From positions 248,001-312,000 of the forward strand of contig JAUIRK010000917.1 in assembly GCA_030549495.1 (NCBI GenBank): a stretch of 64,000 nucleotides of DNA. Direction: 5' to 3'. Positions 24,346-37,535 of this stretch are shown piece by piece; the stretch's first letter is position 1, and every line of letters begins with the position of its first letter. This DNA comes from Nectonema munidae. Its lineage: Eukaryota; Nematomorpha; Nectonematoida; Nectonematidae. Both the position numbers and the translations under genes were made by a program. The notes beneath the pieces were generated by a model that did no database searches, had not been told where the DNA came from, and worked only from the letters and a program-made list of their open reading frames with translations.

Positions 24346-25437
24346 TTTTAGTTAATTTAGTTTTAGTTTTACTTTTTAGATAATTTAGTTAATTACTTTT
24401 TAGTACTGCTTAGTTAATTAATTTAATTTCATATTTTACATTAAATTAAAAAATTTAGGATATAATAAAAAAAGGTAGAAAATCACTTTACTAGCATATA
24501 CTTAATTAAAAATTTAGTATTTTATACTGAAGTCAGCATTTGAATATTAATGTGACTTATATATATTTTCATGAATATAAAAATGAATTTAATATTGATA
24601 ATTTTTATTTAAAAAAAGTACAAATTTAAATTTATTGAGCAGAATTAAAGTATAAAGTAACATAATGAGAAACGGTAAAAGTTGTCTGTCATTGCTCAGA
24701 ATTTTTTAGTAGAAAAGGATCGTTCTACAGCTGCTCTTTAGAGTGACAATTTTGTAATTCTACGAGGGGTGATAATTTGTTACTGACAGAGTTCATTATT
24801 GCTGGAAGACCAGTTTGGAGTTAAACACATGACGTGATGCATCTTAGGAAGAAAAGACCAAAATTTTGCAATAGTGGTAATATACCTAGATGCTCTAATT
24901 ACATCAAAATAAATTTTTCTCATCGAGATTTTAACATTTTTTCAACATCGTTTATATATTGATACACAATATCTTGATATTGCAATTGATTTAAGGGTTT
25001 ACACAAAATCACGTAAACTTTTACTGATAAATCGTACTTAGCTTTGGTTAATCATAGTAAATATGTCGTTTCCTTCAATTTTAAATTTTATGTTTTTTAC
25101 TCATCTTTAGAAAAATTGCTGATTCACTTTACAATGAATGCTTTATCAAATTAAAAAGATCTTTTAGCTTACTTTTGTTTAGTTTATGAAGTGGAATATC
25201 ATCTCAAAGAAAAGCTAAAGTAACTGTTTCAATGAAGTTAGCTTTTATCGTTGACTAAAATTTTTGTTATTTAAGGTTGTCGTCTTTTCCCCTAACTGAG
25301 TCCTTTTACATATGTTTTTTTTAATTTTTATGAGGTTAACAAAATCTCTTTTGTTATGATTGACATTACAAATATAAATTGGACCATACAAAAAACCGCC
25401 ACTATTTACAAATTCTGGAAAGTTTAACAGTGCCCGC
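24346..25437. other. AT-rich spacer, nothing recognised
   Basis: TTTAGTTAATTTAGTTTTAG-type low-complexity repeats occur at 24340-24440; otherwise nothing recognised. Confidence 0.5.
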
Positions 25438-25735
25438 GCTAAGCAAAAATTTTAGGAGGGGGGAAGGGGGCTTCATTGGGGCGCTAATTTTTAAACTATC
25501 AGATAAATTTGCTTCAAGGCGAAAAGAAAATATATGATGTATTTGTCAAGCCATATCTATACAGATTACATTTTCAAGAAAGAAATTATCATGAATGCTA
25601 GATGTTGTCACATTTTTTAGGGTAATGAAAAATTTTTTAGGGGAGCTTAAAAAATAGCTGGGAGGGGGGCTTGAGAAAAAGTTGGAGGGGGGGGGGGGCT
25701 TGTGTCCCAAAATTTAATAGATAGCGCGGGCTCTG
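25438..25735. mobile_element. hAT-type MITE (298 bp) with 8-bp target duplication
   Basis: The element starts CAGTGCCCGCGCTAAGC and ends with the complement of CAGAGCCCGCGCTATC, giving inverted ends of about 14 bp with one mismatch. It is flanked by AAGTTTAA (25430-25437) and AAATTTAA (25736-25743), an 8-bp duplication with one difference, as hAT elements make. The interior carries several G-runs, including 13 G at 25686-25698, and no open frame. Confidence 0.85.
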
Positions 25736-25743
25736 AAATTTAA

Positions 25744-28239
25744 GAAGCAAAAACTCAATAAAATTAGATATAAAATGTGTAACTTTTATTATAAAATATT
25801 AGATCAGGCACATCTGTTAAAAAATGATATTTATAGCAAATATAAAAATAATAACATTTCTAGCACTTTGATCAAGAATTGGCAATAATGGCATTTTATG
25901 GCAAAAACAGGGCCTGTATAGTCGATCACCCCACCCCTCCATTAGTTTTGTTTGAATCTCTTCTGAAATAAATTGACCCACAGCTAAAAATATTATCGTA
26001 TATATAATATAACTTAGGGAAAAATATATGTATATTTTTATATATTAGGAAACAAATTTAATTAGCTCAATTTTGTTCCAATTTAAACGAGTTTCTCAAT
26101 TTAAAAGAGTTTACCTCTGCATTTTTCAATGTGCAAAGTTTTTGAACCAAATAATTAAACAAATGACCGGAGTTTTTAACATTATAATTTGTTTTCTGGC
26201 ATAATAGCTTTCTCTCACCCTCTCCAACAAACGATAAGAAAGGGCCTTTGTTATAGGGGTACTATACCAATGTATTATAGAACGTTCAATATTACTCATC
26301 AAATTTGACTAAAAATATTATTACACTATTTTCCACATATATAAGTTTAGAGTGTGAATATTATCACATAAATTTTACTATAAATTAATCCCTATAAAAA
26401 TAGATTGAAAATTTTTTAAAAGTTATCGTTTAATAAAGTTGGCTCTGGCAATTTAGTAAGAAAAATAATAACTTTTTAATTTTGAATTTTTTATAGGTCA
26501 TTTTGCTCAAGCCAATCCCTCATACTAATTACGTCTATCTAGCTGGTGGCATAAGTGACAAATTTTAGGAGGAGGTGAGGGGAGGGAGGAAGAATACGTG
26601 TCCCCAAAAAGATAGGTAGTACTTCTATATCGAGTGACGAGTACTAACTAACAACTTCTATATATATTCCCATATTCAATTTTTTTCAAAATTTTCGCTT
26701 AGATACATATAATATAATCAAATATTGGAAATTTTAAGTTTTATAGTTGTGGACTAATTCCTATTCGGCAAAATCTCATTCTATTCTATAAAAATTAATT
26801 AAATTAAATATATTAAGGAGGATTAGGCTTTTGTAAATTAGAGGTTTTATTTTAGATGAAAAAAAATTTTTTTTCCCAGATTTAATTTAGCTGAGATAGG
26901 AATGACATGTTTTTCTAGTTTAGACGATGATTTACAACCAGGCGTAACAGATTGAAATGGTTACAATTCAAAATTGTAAGCTATAAAAATGAGTAGACAT
27001 ACAAGCAGTAGAGACATAAAAACTTTCTGCGGTTATTATTATATCATAGCACATTGTATCTTAACCCTTAAGAATACATTTAATATTACGATTTCTGAAG
27101 ATTTGATTAAAATGGAGAGTGATATAAATGATTTATCTTCATCACTTAGCAGCTTTTCCATTTTATTATTTAATTTAAATGTAAATTTTTTAATTCTCTC
27201 TTAGCATTCCTCGAAATCCATTATTACTTTAAAGTTCATGCTATTAACTTTAAATTACTTTCTTTCATATTTTATATCTTTGGCTAGGCAGCGTAAATTT
27301 TATCACGCCTCTCTGCCTAAGAAACACTCACATCACGAAAGAAATCCATAAAATCCATTTTTTCGTTAATTTGTTGCTAAGTCATTTTAAATATCATGGC
27401 GTGCTTTATATTTAAAGCGAGGAGTCACCAGTAAACGATGTCTGTGGTGAGGGGAGGAGTTCAGCCACCCTACACATTTTATAGATCTTCAAACTGGAAT
27501 TACAAATTTTGAGAACCTATAAAAAAAAATAAGTACAAATTGAAAGAAGCGAAAAGACTTTATACTCATTTTTAAATTATAATTATAATAAATATAATTT
27601 TTATATTTTCCAATTTTAGATATTATTTTTGGCTTCACAAAAATCCTTTATTTCCTTAAAAATCTTCAACCTATTTTTGGTAGCCATTAAAAGACTATCA
27701 TATATTTTAAAGAGTGGGACAAACTTCACTTAACTCATTTTCAATGCAACATTTAACACTGTCATCAACACCAATTCCTATCAATGTGTATGTTAAACAC
27801 ATGCTTCTAATCACGCTTAATTGTTACTCATTTACCTGCACAACCACTATATAACCGTGCACATTTGGTTCTAGGCGAAAAGTTTCTCTACACTACTATT
27901 GTGAATGAAAAAACAGTTAACACCTAGCAATGTGGTAACTTTTCTCTTCTGGAAACTGTTCTCCGCTTACCGCACATTTATCGTTACTTGTTGAAAGTAA
28001 ACCCTGCCTTGTTATAAATAAATCTTTCTTACTTCAATTTACTTTCAACCAATCAATGCTTATGATTAAGTTCTTGCGTCTCGAAAGGCTTGAGGTAGAT
28101 CCTATTTTCGGGAGAGCTGATGAGTGGAAACACTAGTATTCAATCTTAAAAATTTTATTTCTTCAATTCATTCACATGAGCCGGATAACTTTCAGTACTT
28201 ATTAATTCTATTTCTGCCACCTTCTATAAACACATTGAC
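25744..28239. other. AT-rich spacer, no gene recognised
   Basis: GA-rich blocks such as TTTTAGGAGGAGGTGAGGGGAGG at about 26563 hint at old hAT pieces. The plus-strand open frame at 26989-27204 has no recognisable motif. Nothing else is supported. Confidence 0.45.
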
Positions 28240-28615
28240 AACAAATCGCAAATTCGATTGACAGTGTCAGATATTTCAAAATCTTAAATGTAAAATTCGA
28301 GGTTATATTTCTAAAGATAATTTTCAGACGTAAACCGCAAATTTGATTGACACTTATATATAAGTATTTTCGAATGCCAAATGTAAAAACAGAGTTCAGA
28401 AATGAAACTAGTATGGTTGATTTGGTATAAAAACAAAAATTTCATATAAATTTTGAAAGAATATTTTTCGAGACAGTTTTCAGACTTATATGAAAATTTG
28501 ATTTATACTGTCAGATATTTGAAAACCTTAAATACAAAGTATGAGTCTAGGAAGGAAACTATTATGGTTGATTTGGTATAAAAACATAAATTCATATAAA
28601 ATTTGAGAGACATCT
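28240..28615 (-). repeat. Satellite array A, third locus (about 2.5 units)
   Basis: Units contain GATTGACAGTGTCAGATATTT, then AAATG(C)AAAAACAGAGTTCAGAAATGAAAC and TGGTTGATTTGGTATAAAAAC, then CATATAAA(A)TTTGA. These are the reverse complement of the ~150-bp units at 45000-46150. Anchor positions 28256, 28344 and 28500 give one short and one full (156-bp) step. No terminal repeats were found around this array. Confidence 0.75.
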
Positions 28616-29225
28616 TAGAATCTTTCTCTGTAAATTTTTTTGCGATATTCTAATCAAAATAAAACTTTTCGTTTTTTGGTTCGTGGGTCTGCATGAAGGT
28701 GTCTACTAGAATCTTCCAACTTGAAAGAAAACATTTATCTTTTTTCAGAAAGCCACAAAAAAATACTTCAACGCAGAAAAAACACAATTTTAGCAGTGTG
28801 ATAGATGTTATATAATGAATGTAATAAATTTATGATACCTCTGAATTGTCAAAAAATATATTACTTACTTTAAATTTTCACAAGTTTGGCTACCCTGTAA
28901 CAAAAAATTTTTTTAGATTGTTTCTGTGCTATATTTTACTTTTTCTACTTTGTTGTAGATCAAATTACTAGAAAATACTTATGTGAGATTTCAAACTTTG
29001 GTTTTCTGCACAAATTGTGGAAATAGCAATAGTGATACAACAAAGCAGAAAAAATGGTGTAGAGCCCTGGAACAGACTAAAATATCTGTTTTTAAATATA
29101 TTTAAAATTCATTTTTTAATTTTGCATAATATATATTTTAAATATGCTAGTTTTTTTAGACAACTATAATTGAAAAAGTTTTTTCTAATCGTCATTGTAA
29201 ATATGAAATCATTTGCTTGGTTATG
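28616..29225. other. Spacer, nothing recognised
   Basis: No gene or repeat motif recognised. Confidence 0.45.
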
Positions 29226-30850
29226 TGTGCGGAGAATTTTTTGCCAAAAGAGCTAAAAAACACTGCTTATAAAAATGTCTACGTGTGAAGGAAGCCTACT
29301 GTGCATACTTTGGAATGCCAGTAGGTGATCAGGACAAAAAGTGGGCGCCTCATGTCATCTGCGATTACTGTCGCTGAATTCTTGAAACAGAGGTGAGAAA
29401 AGAGCTATGCGTTTTACTATACCACGCATCTGGCGTGAACCTACTGATGATCTTACAGATTGCTACTCCTGCATGGTGGGTTCAACAAAAAGGAGAAAAG
29501 GAAAGAACGCGCCTCCCATTGAGTACCCTAGTATTCTTTCATCTAGTGCTCCTGTTCTTCATAATACAACAGACTTGCTTGTACCACAAGCCGCCATCAA
29601 GGGATTCATATTTTTCATCAGATACGAGTTGCGATGATTCAGAAGATCAGCAAAGTGCATCAACTTCTGCAAACTTTTAACATCTAAGAAAAGATTGTCC
29701 ATACTACCCAAATCAATAGGATATCAATGATCTCATCAGAGAAATGGCTTTGACGAAATCTATCTCTAAACTTTTTATTTCTCGATTGAAGCCATTGGAT
29801 TTACTGCACAAAAGTGTTAAAATTACTTCTCAAAGAGAACGTCATCGCCAATTTTCAGTGTTTTTTACACTAAAAGATGGATTATGAGGATTTTTCAATG
29901 CTATGGATGTTGCATGTAACACTTTTAACTGGCGACTCTTCATTGGCAGCTCATCTAAAAGCCTTAAAGCTGTTCTATTGCATAACACAAATCAATGGCC
30001 ATCAATTCCTCTTGCTCATTCTGTTCAAATGAAACAAGATCACAATAACGTTAAAACATTACTGAGTGCGTTGAAATACGAAGAATTTGGTTGAGAGATC
30101 ATTGGTGACTTCAAGATGATTAGCTTCTTGATGGGGCTTCAAGGAGGCTTCACCAAATATCCATGCCATTTATGCCTATGGGACAGCCGTAATACGGCTT
30201 ATAACTAAGAAAAAAGAAATTGGTTTCCAAGAAGTGAATATGACATAGGAACCAGTAATGTAAAGCAGAAACCGCTTGTTGATTCAACTAAGATTTTAAT
30301 GGCACCCTTACACATCAAGTATATGCCTCGTTAAACAATTTGTCAGACAATTGGATCCAGAAGGTAAAGCTTTAGAGATGATTCAGCAGATGTTTCCTAA
30401 ATTGTCAAAAAATAAGATCAGTGCAGGAGTATTTATTGGTCCTCAAGTGAATTGTCTCATTCATTCGGTCAGTTTCCTTGAAACACTGTCTGAGGTTGAA
30501 CGAGTGGCTTGGAAAGCTTTTGTTTCATTAGTTAAAGGTTTTCTTGGAAATCATAAGTCAAATAACTTCAGAGAAATGGTTGAAGAACTTGTTGAGGCTT
30601 ATCGAAATATGGGTTTCCGGTTGTCACTAAAATGGCATGTACTTCATGCCCATCTTGATAATTTCAAAGAGAATATGGGAGACTATTCAGAAGAACAAGG
30701 TGAATGATTTTACCAAAGGGTTAGATCTTTTGAGGAACACTACAAGGGACAATATAGCGAAAGTATGATGGGCGATTATATTTTGAATCTTCTCCGTGAA
30801 AGCGAAGTAAAACACAATCACCAATTCTGTAAAAAAAATTGCTTTTGATG
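29226..30850 (+). pseudogene. Copy of a widespread, functionally unnamed animal repeat-gene family (zinc-binding N-terminus, RNase H-like-looking middle)
   Basis: The plus strand holds most of a protein I recognise as a multicopy family in arthropod and hydra gene sets, without a named function. An N-terminal metal-binding pattern CVCGEF near 29226 pairs with CDYC at about 29361. RFTIPRIWREPTDDLTDCYS with CMVGSTKRRKGKNAP follows at 29410-29500. The middle (29740-30310) reads ISKLFISRLKPLDLL, then NTFNWRLFIGSSSKSLKAVL and GDFKMISFLMGLQGG with TKYPCHLCLWDSR. The last part (30351-30707, open) reads PKLSKNKISAGVFIGPQVN through GFLGNHKSNNFREMVEELVE to WHVLHAHLDNFKENMGDYSE, where the family has EEQGERFHQD. 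The copy is broken in several places. It could be a transposase of an unclassified DNA element or a domesticated descendant; no terminal repeats were found. Confidence 0.7.
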
Positions 30851-31156
30851 TAGGAGTTTTATGTTTTTTTTGTTATTTTAAATAAAAGAGATTGTAATCA
30901 ACGACATGATATATAAAATGGTTAATTAACTAAAAAATATTTATATTATCTATTTTTTTACTAAAAAAGCTTTGATTTGTACACATAAAGATTCATTATA
31001 GTTCAGAAGGAAATCAAGCAACCTTCAGGTAATTATGAAACAACAATAAATCAAACTTGAGAGATCAAAACCGAAATCTAAACTTATTGAATAATTATTT
31101 TTGGGTAGTTATATCATGATGAAAAAGAAAATAACCATTTTTATCCATTGACATTA

Positions 31157-31370
31157 CAGTGGCGTAGCGAAAAAATAATAAAATTGGGTGGCACAAAATC
31201 TCTAATTTCTCAGAAACTTAAAAATCAACAAATTTTTTTTAAAAAAGTTAAAATCTATTGGATGCTAAAAAATATCAGCAATTTATCAATGCAGATATAT
31301 TTAGCTCTAACCAAAAAAGTGTAAATATAATTACGTAAAATACCATCAACTAACAAGCTGTTAGTATACG
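31157..31370. mobile_element. hAT-like terminus (CAGTGGCGTAGC type)
   Basis: CAGTGGCGTAGCGAAAAAAT starts at 31157 and is followed by GGGTGGCAC, the same end type as at 43588, 61196 and 62309. The partner end was not identified, so the right limit is arbitrary. Confidence 0.4.
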
Positions 31371-31529
31371 TCGTTTTATTGAAAACTGTTTTCATAAAAA
31401 CCTTTTTTGTCAAACAAGTTTGCCTTTTTACTGAAAACAGTTTTGGTTAAAACTCTTTCGCTCGAATACGTCTTGTCTTTTTACTGAAAACAGTTTTCAA
31501 GAAAACTTTTTTTATCAAATAGATTTTGT
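31371..31529. repeat. 53-bp tandem repeat (3 units)
   Basis: Units start at 31371, 31424 and 31477 with a fourth beginning at 31530, an exact 53-bp step. Each reads CTTTTTACTGAAAACAGTTTT, then a variable AAAACTnTTT block and a CAAAnAnGTnTTGTC-like end. No coding content. Confidence 0.88.
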
Positions 31530-34095
31530 CCTTTTATGTAAGCTTTATTTTTATTTTCATTAATTTTTAGTTTTATTGCCTTTATATTAAAATGCAACAT
31601 TGATCTTTAAAAAGTTTTTAGGAGGTTGCTGTACCTACCTGTGCAGGTCATCAGTTGTAAGAGAACGACGATTCCGGTGACTCTGAAAGTTTTCATTGTA
31701 CTTTTTATCTTGATTAATAATCTGTAATGATGGATGACGCTTCAACAGCGTATAACTGAATCTCTATGGATATTTAAAATAGATTTTCTGTATCATTCTC
31801 ACACTTCACTGGCACTCATGTTTTGCATTTTGATAGAGTCATAAGCTGTCTTGCTCTCCATGCCAGATAAGCAGATCTTATATTTTTTTTTAAGTTTTGG
31901 AGCAATCTCAAGATGTAATCTCAAAACTTCATAAGAATTAAATCTAAATTTCAATGGTTTGTATGTCCTAAAATGTATATGTATATATAAATCAATTTTC
32001 TTTTTATTATCATTAATAATTTTTCATTTCTTTTATTCATATTTCACTAAAGTTCATAAAGAAGAACTTCTGTAATATCTCATCTATTTTACTTTTAGTC
32101 TTGAAATTTTTTTATACTCTACTGAAGAATATTCAAATTCTTTAAATCTTCCGACTTGAAAATTGAAATATTGAGAAAATAATGAAAATTTGTCAGAAAA
32201 TAGTGATTATCATTTCATAGCTACATAAAAATTAAAAACATTTAATAAAAAATAGAGAAATTATGGGAAAACAATTTTATTTAAAAAAAAAATTTCTATG
32301 CTTTTTTGAACTAATCAATGAGATGGATCGGATGAACTGTGAGAATTCTTTATTTGACTTGTCAATCCTAAAAAATAATATAAATAATTATTATAAATCG
32401 TGTTAAATAACACTAATAATGGTTAGAGCGGATGTGTTTCACCACAACAAGAAAAACTATTGTATAAAATTATTTAAATTAATCCTTTTTAATTATTTGA
32501 ATTTTTTTAAATCGCTAGCTGTATCTGATATTGATGGAATTTGAATAAACCTCTCAAAGTTAATGCTTTTTCAACTAATTTCTATTATATATTATCTCTA
32601 GTTAACAAATAATTAAGTGTCTATCCTGGACACACTACTGAAAATATTAATAGTTTACTTAAACTTTGTAGCAAATATTGATCAAAATTTTAACTGATGA
32701 TAAAATGTTATAAAAACATTAATCAAACGACAAATAATTCATATTTTTAAAAAATAGTAGTAAAATACTACCATACAAGTCTTGATGCTTTAGGAAAGAG
32801 TAAAATCAGTAAGGGGAATTTCTGAAGCCATTCTCATAGGGGGGGGGGGGGTGGGGGCTAGGCCCAGGTGGCCCCCTCTGGATCCGCAAGTGCTCACGGG
32901 CACCTAAAAAAATTATTTATAAAAATATTTGTACATAATTTTTTTATTAAATAAATATGAATTCAATTTACATGATGAAGATAAATAAATGAAAAGTTTA
33001 AAAATTCAGTTAGTTTTATTAGCTAATATCTGAACTTTTTAATACTTACCAGTAAAAATTTCAATAAATTTCCGGTTGAGGCGTGAAAATTATTTTTGGA
33101 AATATTCATACATATTTTGAAAAATTATAAAGATATCAGAGGTCTTACAAGATTCCCGCGGAAAACATATTTCAAATAAAAATTTTCAAAAAATATTTTG
33201 CATACATATTAAAAGAAACATTTAAAAATTCAAAGCAAAATTCACATCACTTAACTTTAAAATTGCGGTTTTATTTCATGAAAACAATATGATTGGTTGA
33301 AATGTTAATGTAATTATATAATAATACTAATAATATGACGATTTTTTTTAGGAATTTTCACTTATTTGTTTTGAAGGAAAAATTTAACTATTTTTCAATC
33401 TTTTTAATTTTTTCGATAACTGGACTTTACTTCGAAAAATTAGGTCTAAATTTTAGTAAAAAAAAGTGATCACTTTTTATTAAAAGCATAATGTGAAGAA
33501 CAAATTTTTTAATTGAAAATGGTATCATTGGAAAACTATACTCTTTCTGCATAGGCTAGGTTTTACAAAAAATATGTGTTCACTTTTGCAAAATAGTTGT
33601 GCTTTTATGTGAGGTCAGTCAACTTTTATCAACTTCTAAAAAATATCAAAAATTAATGTGATGAGTTCAAATACTTTTTTTTTCAATATTTCATATTAAC
33701 AAAGGTAGAATATAGTTTTTTTCCATTTTAAAATGGCATAGTTAAAGAACATTGTCGAAAATAAATATATATTTTTTTACTTTTTAGGGAGTATAGGTCA
33801 GTATAATGTTTTTCTAATACGTTTTAAATTACTTTTTTATGAAAAATGTCGATTGAATCTAAATGTTGTGTTGATCGTAGCCTACTTTTATTCCGAAACA
33901 ATTTTTATTCAGTTTAGATACCACTTTTCTCATTTTTAAGGAAGGGCATTTGTTATATTTATATCCACTACTATCACGCTTATTATTTATTCTACCTGAT
34001 AATTATACGAAGAAATATTAACAGATGTTGCATTAGGCGTTTGTGAAAGCAGTGATTTCTTAAATCGCATACGCTTCACCGCAACAATTCAAAAC
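31530..34095. other. AT-rich spacer with one poly-G tract, no gene called
   Basis: A less AT-rich piece at 31630-31880 gives minus-strand text (MESKTAYDSIKMQN, IHRDSVIRC) that may be decayed coding sequence but was not recognised. At 32839-32891 a G-run is followed by GGCCCCCTCTGGATCCGCAAGTG, whose complement resembles a hAT end. The rest is low-complexity A/T. Confidence 0.4.
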
Positions 34096-34099
34096 CAGC

Positions 34100-35093
34100 A
34101 ATTCATTGAAATGAATTTAGAAAAGGAAATAGAGGAAATTCAAATTCTTGATGCCCAAATAGTAGTCCAAATTATATTGTTTCACCATTGAAATTTAAAG
34201 TCTCTTTTTATTCGCTTCTCAATTGGAACAAAGAAGAAGACATTCCTATATATCCATTTACTTTTCAAAAATGGGATAAGATAAATTTGCCTAAGTTAAA
34301 TTGGGGAAAAAGACTTTCCAACTCCTTATCAAATTTTCAGTGAAGTGAGTAATTTTGAGAGTTTAATTGATTAATCAATCAGAAATATACATGCAACAAA
34401 AAGGAATAGTAGGAAGAATAAAAAAAGCAGAATTTATCTGTATGTTAGATAAACATATATCTATGGAATAGCACAGATTAGCCAGGATTAGAGACTATTG
34501 GTCAACATCTGAAACAATGAGGTTTCCATTTATTGCTAATGCGATGCCTCGTGACTAATTCCTTTTTTACGCTCTATTTTGCATTTTAATGATAATTCTA
34601 TTTGCTTATCTAAAGATAACCCGAAATATTATCCTTCTTTCAAAGTAGCACCTTTATTTCTTCATTTCAACAAAGCATTTGTTCATCTATCAGTGCAACA
34701 TAACAAGAAATAATAGATGAACACATGATAAAGTTTAAGGGTCATAGTTATTTGAAATTATATATAAAAAATAAGCCATGGGGGTTCACGTTATGGACAA
34801 GGTGTGATAGTAAAACTGGATACTTATTTGAATCATATTTGTATACAGGTAAAAGTAAGGAACAAAGTAATGACTTTTCAGGAGAACGAGTGATCAAAAC
34901 TCTCACAAAATCTCTAATTGGTAGTAATGTAGAAATATATATGGACAATTTTTTTTCTTCTCCTACACTGTTCTATTATTTGAAAAGCTTAAAGCTTAAA
35001 AGTTTTTTTTGCTTGAAATACAACATTCGATCCTACTTTCAGAAAATTAAATCACACATTTTTTATTTCAGACAACAATTCATCCAATCTTGA
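34100..35093 (+). mobile_element. piggyBac-like transposase, copy 4 (N-terminal and central part)
   Basis: Decayed N-terminal text (WNKEEDIPIYPFTFQKWDKI near 34225, then RDYWSTSETMRFPFIANAMP near 34485-34550) leads into a central open frame ending at 35093. There the first catalytic block reads IDEHMIKFKGHSYLKLYIKN with KPWGFTLWTRCDSKTGYLFE. YTGKSKEQ and the second-Asp block IYMDNFFSSPTLFYYLKSL follow. This matches PGBD-type transposases where the family has KPxKWGFKLWxRC. The copy stops soon after the second Asp; the third Asp and C-terminal cysteines are absent. Best described as a 3'-truncated pseudogene. TTAA ends were not located. Confidence 0.82.
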
Positions 35094-36924
35094 CTGCATT
35101 CTATTTAAAAGCTATACACAATATCATTTTAGAAATTTATTCAAATAAGAAATCCATCCTGCTATTACAAATCAGATTGCTTAATAGTAACTACCCATGT
35201 GTGCTGTACTTTTAACTAATTAAACATAAATTTAAAATAATGTTGATATTTAATTATAACGAAATTAAATCTCCATATTATTTGCTCTTAAAACCATCAT
35301 ATCATTTAAATATCTCAATTATTCAACCTTAAAAATCTACTAATATTACTTACTTTCAAAATTCGTTAAACCCTTAAACCATATTATTATAAATAAATAA
35401 TTAAACTTACCATAAGTCTCAAATTCATTACCAACATACCACCTCACAAAATCACCTCACACTTAAGATTTTATCATTACTCTTTCACCTAAATTAGGTT
35501 TTCATCTGTGTCCAAGCGGAAAGTTTTTATGCCAAATACAATAAAAATACAAATATAAGTCTCTCATCATTTTACATAATTATTTACAATTCTCATAAAA
35601 ATTATGAATTGTGTCACTAGTTTAATCTCTATTTATCATTCACTTAGATTTCTCTAGATACCAATTTTTATGGTGTTTTAAAAACACTCAGTATTTTCAA
35701 GGTTCACTGATTTTTTAAAATCTATATTTAATTAAATTTTTATTGTTAATTTGTTAATAAACTACTCCAAGTTTATAATGAAAATTAACCGTGGTAATAT
35801 TAAATTTTAAATAAAATAGCGACAATTGTTATTTTAATCCCGTACTAAATTTTTATAAGGATCAAAACTCGCTTATCTGGTCTAGGACTATAATAATTAA
35901 TTTTAAGGTTTCATTCTATTTCAACAATAATAATAATAATCATTTTTACAATCAAGTTTGATAAACTTTATTTTTATTATTTTATCCATCTTATATTCGA
36001 ATTTATTTGAAACTCTATCAACCTGAAAAAGATTAACCAGCACTCATCTAAGTACACTTTAAAAGGCCTAAAACAGAATAATACAGGTATATTATAAGTA
36101 AACAAATTTAGACAAAATGTAGCATCCAATATCGCATTATTAAAGTCTACAAAATTTGTATCGTATTTTGATTCATGATACGCCAATACAAGTAAGTTAT
36201 GCACTGTGGGCAGACGAAAGATAAGTTTGTTTCTAACGTTGGCACCCATCTTTTCGGATATCCTCACCCGTCTGGAATGCTGATTCCAGGTCTATCTGGT
36301 CTTTCCATCCCACTAAATGCCTACCAGCCTTTGATACTGCATAACTATGCCTTGATATATATATATAATATATATAATTTTACAAGAATGTATGTTACAA
36401 ATATATAAATACAGCTGAGTGAACGATACAATACTAACGCGAAGGCTCCCAATTTGGTAAACAATTTTAATGTGTAGTGATAGCTTGATTACTAACAAGG
36501 TTGGAATCGGGTCACCAGAAACCGTAAAAACCTTTGAATTCTTCGGAGGAAAAAAACTCAGATAAAATACCGGCACCACGGAATGTAGCTTGTTCCTAAA
36601 TAAAAGAATATGATTATAAAAGAGATATGCTACAAAAAATACAAGAGTTAGGAGGCATCAATACTTTATATGTTATAAAGTTTAAGAAAGGTATACACAA
36701 TTTAGAGCATGCTAGGTTAGGAACAACCTACTCCATCTTACATATACATGATATGAGTATTATATGTTCTCCATAGGATATATATTTTACAATATGATTA
36801 TAATCGGTCGTACAAGCAGACTCCTGTGGAAACCAGATAACCGACTATGCCTAACCTAGCTCGTACCATGAATCTGTTTTGGAACTCTCATAATTGTGGG
36901 CAATGCTTATGTGTCCTTAGTTTT
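35094..36924. other. AT-rich spacer with a TA microsatellite
   Basis: A (TA)n tract lies at 36353-36378. The sequence at 36180-36320 and 36810-36880 is less AT-rich but shows no motif. CTGGAATGCTGATTCCAG at about 36270 is a short hairpin. No gene is called. Confidence 0.45.
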
Positions 36925-37531
36925 TCAAAAATTTCAATCAAATTTATTATAATTTGCAATTTTCAAACTTCTAGTGCCTTTTAACTTCTAACAGATATAA
37001 TATAAGATTGATCGATGAATTTTTGCCAAAAATTTTTTAACGAAAGTTTACTTATTATTTGCGCTTTCTAATTATAGTAATGGCGCTTCTAGTTATATTA
37101 ACTATATTTTTTTATTTTGAACTAATTATGGTAGCGCTATTAGTTTAATTATAACTCAATGAATGGTACAATTCATTTTATTAGTATGCAGCTAAAATTC
37201 AGGTACAATAAAACTGGGATATGAGAATAAAAAAATTCTTAGAGTGTTGCTTATTGCATATTTTTTACTGAACATTATAGAGCAAAATTTACTTTTATAT
37301 TATATTCTAATTTTTTCAACATTCACTAGTTTCATTCTTTAATATGATCAACTTGAAATTAATTCAAAGAGTATAAGTAAACACAAAAAGATACAAAATG
37401 CATCACCAACTAAATACGATTGAAAAATTGTTTCAAAAACAAAATAAGAGATAATTTTATTGTTAGATTTTTTTTTATCAATTTTCATGTAGTAATAAAA
37501 TCAATAAAATGAAATGAGTAAAATATAGCCC

Positions 37532-37535
37532 TTAA
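37532..37535. repeat. TTAA target duplication, left
   Basis: TTAA directly before the first CCCTCATCCGTAC terminal repeat. Its partner is at 39839-39842. Confidence 0.95.
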
